Origin: Candidatus Bipolaricaulota bacterium
GTDB taxonomy: Bacteria; Bipolaricaulota; Bipolaricaulia; M55B111
Assembly (NCBI GenBank): GCA_018334615.1
Contig: JAGXLP010000074.1
Coordinates: 1 to 6,091, forward strand
Length of the DNA: 6,091 nt
Direction: 5' to 3'
Below the pieces are notes generated by a model. That model was not told the origin of the DNA. It worked only from the letters and a program-made list of their open reading frames with translations, and did no database searches. The position numbers and the translations under genes were made by a program. Shown one piece after another: positions 5,905 to 6,091 of this stretch (position 1 is the stretch's first letter; every line of letters starts with the position of its first letter).

Positions 5905-5971
5905 AAAACCTATCAGCTAGTAATTCTCGCCCAAAACCAGTTCACAATTGACTTTCTGCTTTATCTTAACT
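5873..5971 (-). ncRNA. Candidate small RNA or attenuating leader, about 100 nt
   Basis: A near-consensus promoter and the U8 hairpin define a transcript of about 99 nt with no open frame that has a ribosome binding site. AACTGG (5942-5937 on the - strand) pairs perfectly with CCAGTT (5903-5898). The second arm overlaps the 5' side of the terminator hairpin, so the two folds compete. That arrangement fits a terminator/antiterminator switch controlling the downstream 48-aa peptide. I see no signature of a known riboswitch: the cyclic-di-GMP I and II classes, T-box, SAM and preQ1 motifs were considered. A free small RNA is equally possible. Confidence 0.4.
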
Positions 5972-5977
5972 GAATCT

Positions 5978-6006
5978 AGTATAACGTCTAACTCTTAACT
6001 TGTCAA
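5978..6006 (-). promoter_or_regulatory. Near-consensus sigma-A promoter
   Basis: On the - strand TTGACA (6006-6001, perfect -35) is 17 nt from TATACT (5983-5978, five of six). Predicted start is near 5971. It is the strongest promoter in the window by consensus match. It should drive the roughly 100-nt RNA and, on read-through, the 48-aa peptide. Confidence 0.75.
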
Positions 6007-6027
6007 ACCATTTCCGCACAGTATCTC
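6000..6027 (+). promoter_or_regulatory. Possible divergent promoter for the right-edge gene
   Basis: On the + strand TTGTCA (6000-6005) and a weak TATCTC (6022-6027) are 16 nt apart, with a predicted start near 6034, shortly before the gene at 6058. The -35 coincides with the -35 of the opposite promoter through the palindrome TTGTCAA. The -10 match is poor. Confidence 0.25.
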
Positions 6028-6057
6028 CGCCCGCCTCAAGGATAAAGGGGGTGAAAA

Positions 6058-6091
6058 GTGGGAAAGAAAGTTATCAATCCACCGTATATCA
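6058..6091 (+). CDS. Start of a gene cut by the window edge (11 codons)
   Basis: AAAGGGGGT (6044-6052) lies 6 nt before a GTG at 6058, and the frame stays open to the window end, reading MGKKVINPPYI if the GTG is the start. Another GTG at 6051 opens a different frame but lies inside the ribosome binding site. Eleven residues are too few to name a family. The gene would be divergent from the small-RNA/peptide unit. Confidence 0.45.
   Translation, partial: MGKKVINPPYI

Overview
The window looks like chromosomal DNA from a Gram-positive-type anaerobe, most likely a Clostridia-like or Natranaerobia/Halanaerobia-like member of the Bacillota. The clues are a full-length MutS2 with a C-terminal Smr domain, strong AAGGAGG-type ribosome binding sites, clear sigma-A promoters, and an HD-GYP gene followed by DUF5317. 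The lineage is an inference from gene content only. There are no insertion sequences, CRISPR repeats or phage genes.

Left block, 1-3264, + strand: a 69-codon gene of unknown function; a short membrane-anchored RlpA-type double-psi beta-barrel protein (cell-wall glycan cleavage) whose better start is the ATG at 460; then mutS2 (ribosome-collision rescue and recombination control). The gap at 303-449 shows no convincing promoter or terminator.

Middle, 3265-3664, + strand: about 400 bases without a gene. This stretch holds two good sigma-A promoters and then what I read as a compact structured non-coding RNA of about 224 nt (about 3441-3664). Its two ends pair with each other (10 Watson-Crick pairs around one U-U mismatch). 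Inside are several hairpins, a six-base-pair pseudoknot, a textbook tRNA-like T-arm and a GAAA-tetraloop hairpin. It lacks the hallmarks of RNase P RNA, tmRNA and tRNA. I regard it as the main discovery candidate here; the raiA RNA family is the first known class to test.

Right block, 3663-5605, - strand, convergent with the RNA: an operon with its own promoter encoding a multi-pass membrane HD-GYP protein (predicted cyclic-di-GMP phosphodiesterase) and a DUF5317 membrane protein, 3 nt apart. The HD-GYP gene most likely starts at the TTG at 5510.

Far right, 5645-6091: a 48-residue cationic one-pass membrane peptide on the - strand with a very strong ribosome binding site. Upstream of it lie a hairpin embracing that site, a U8 terminator-like hairpin, and a near-consensus promoter (TTGACA-17-TATACT). 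Promoter and terminator define a roughly 100-nt RNA, either a free small RNA or a leader that attenuates the peptide gene. The start of a + strand gene enters the window at 6058 and is cut by the window edge.
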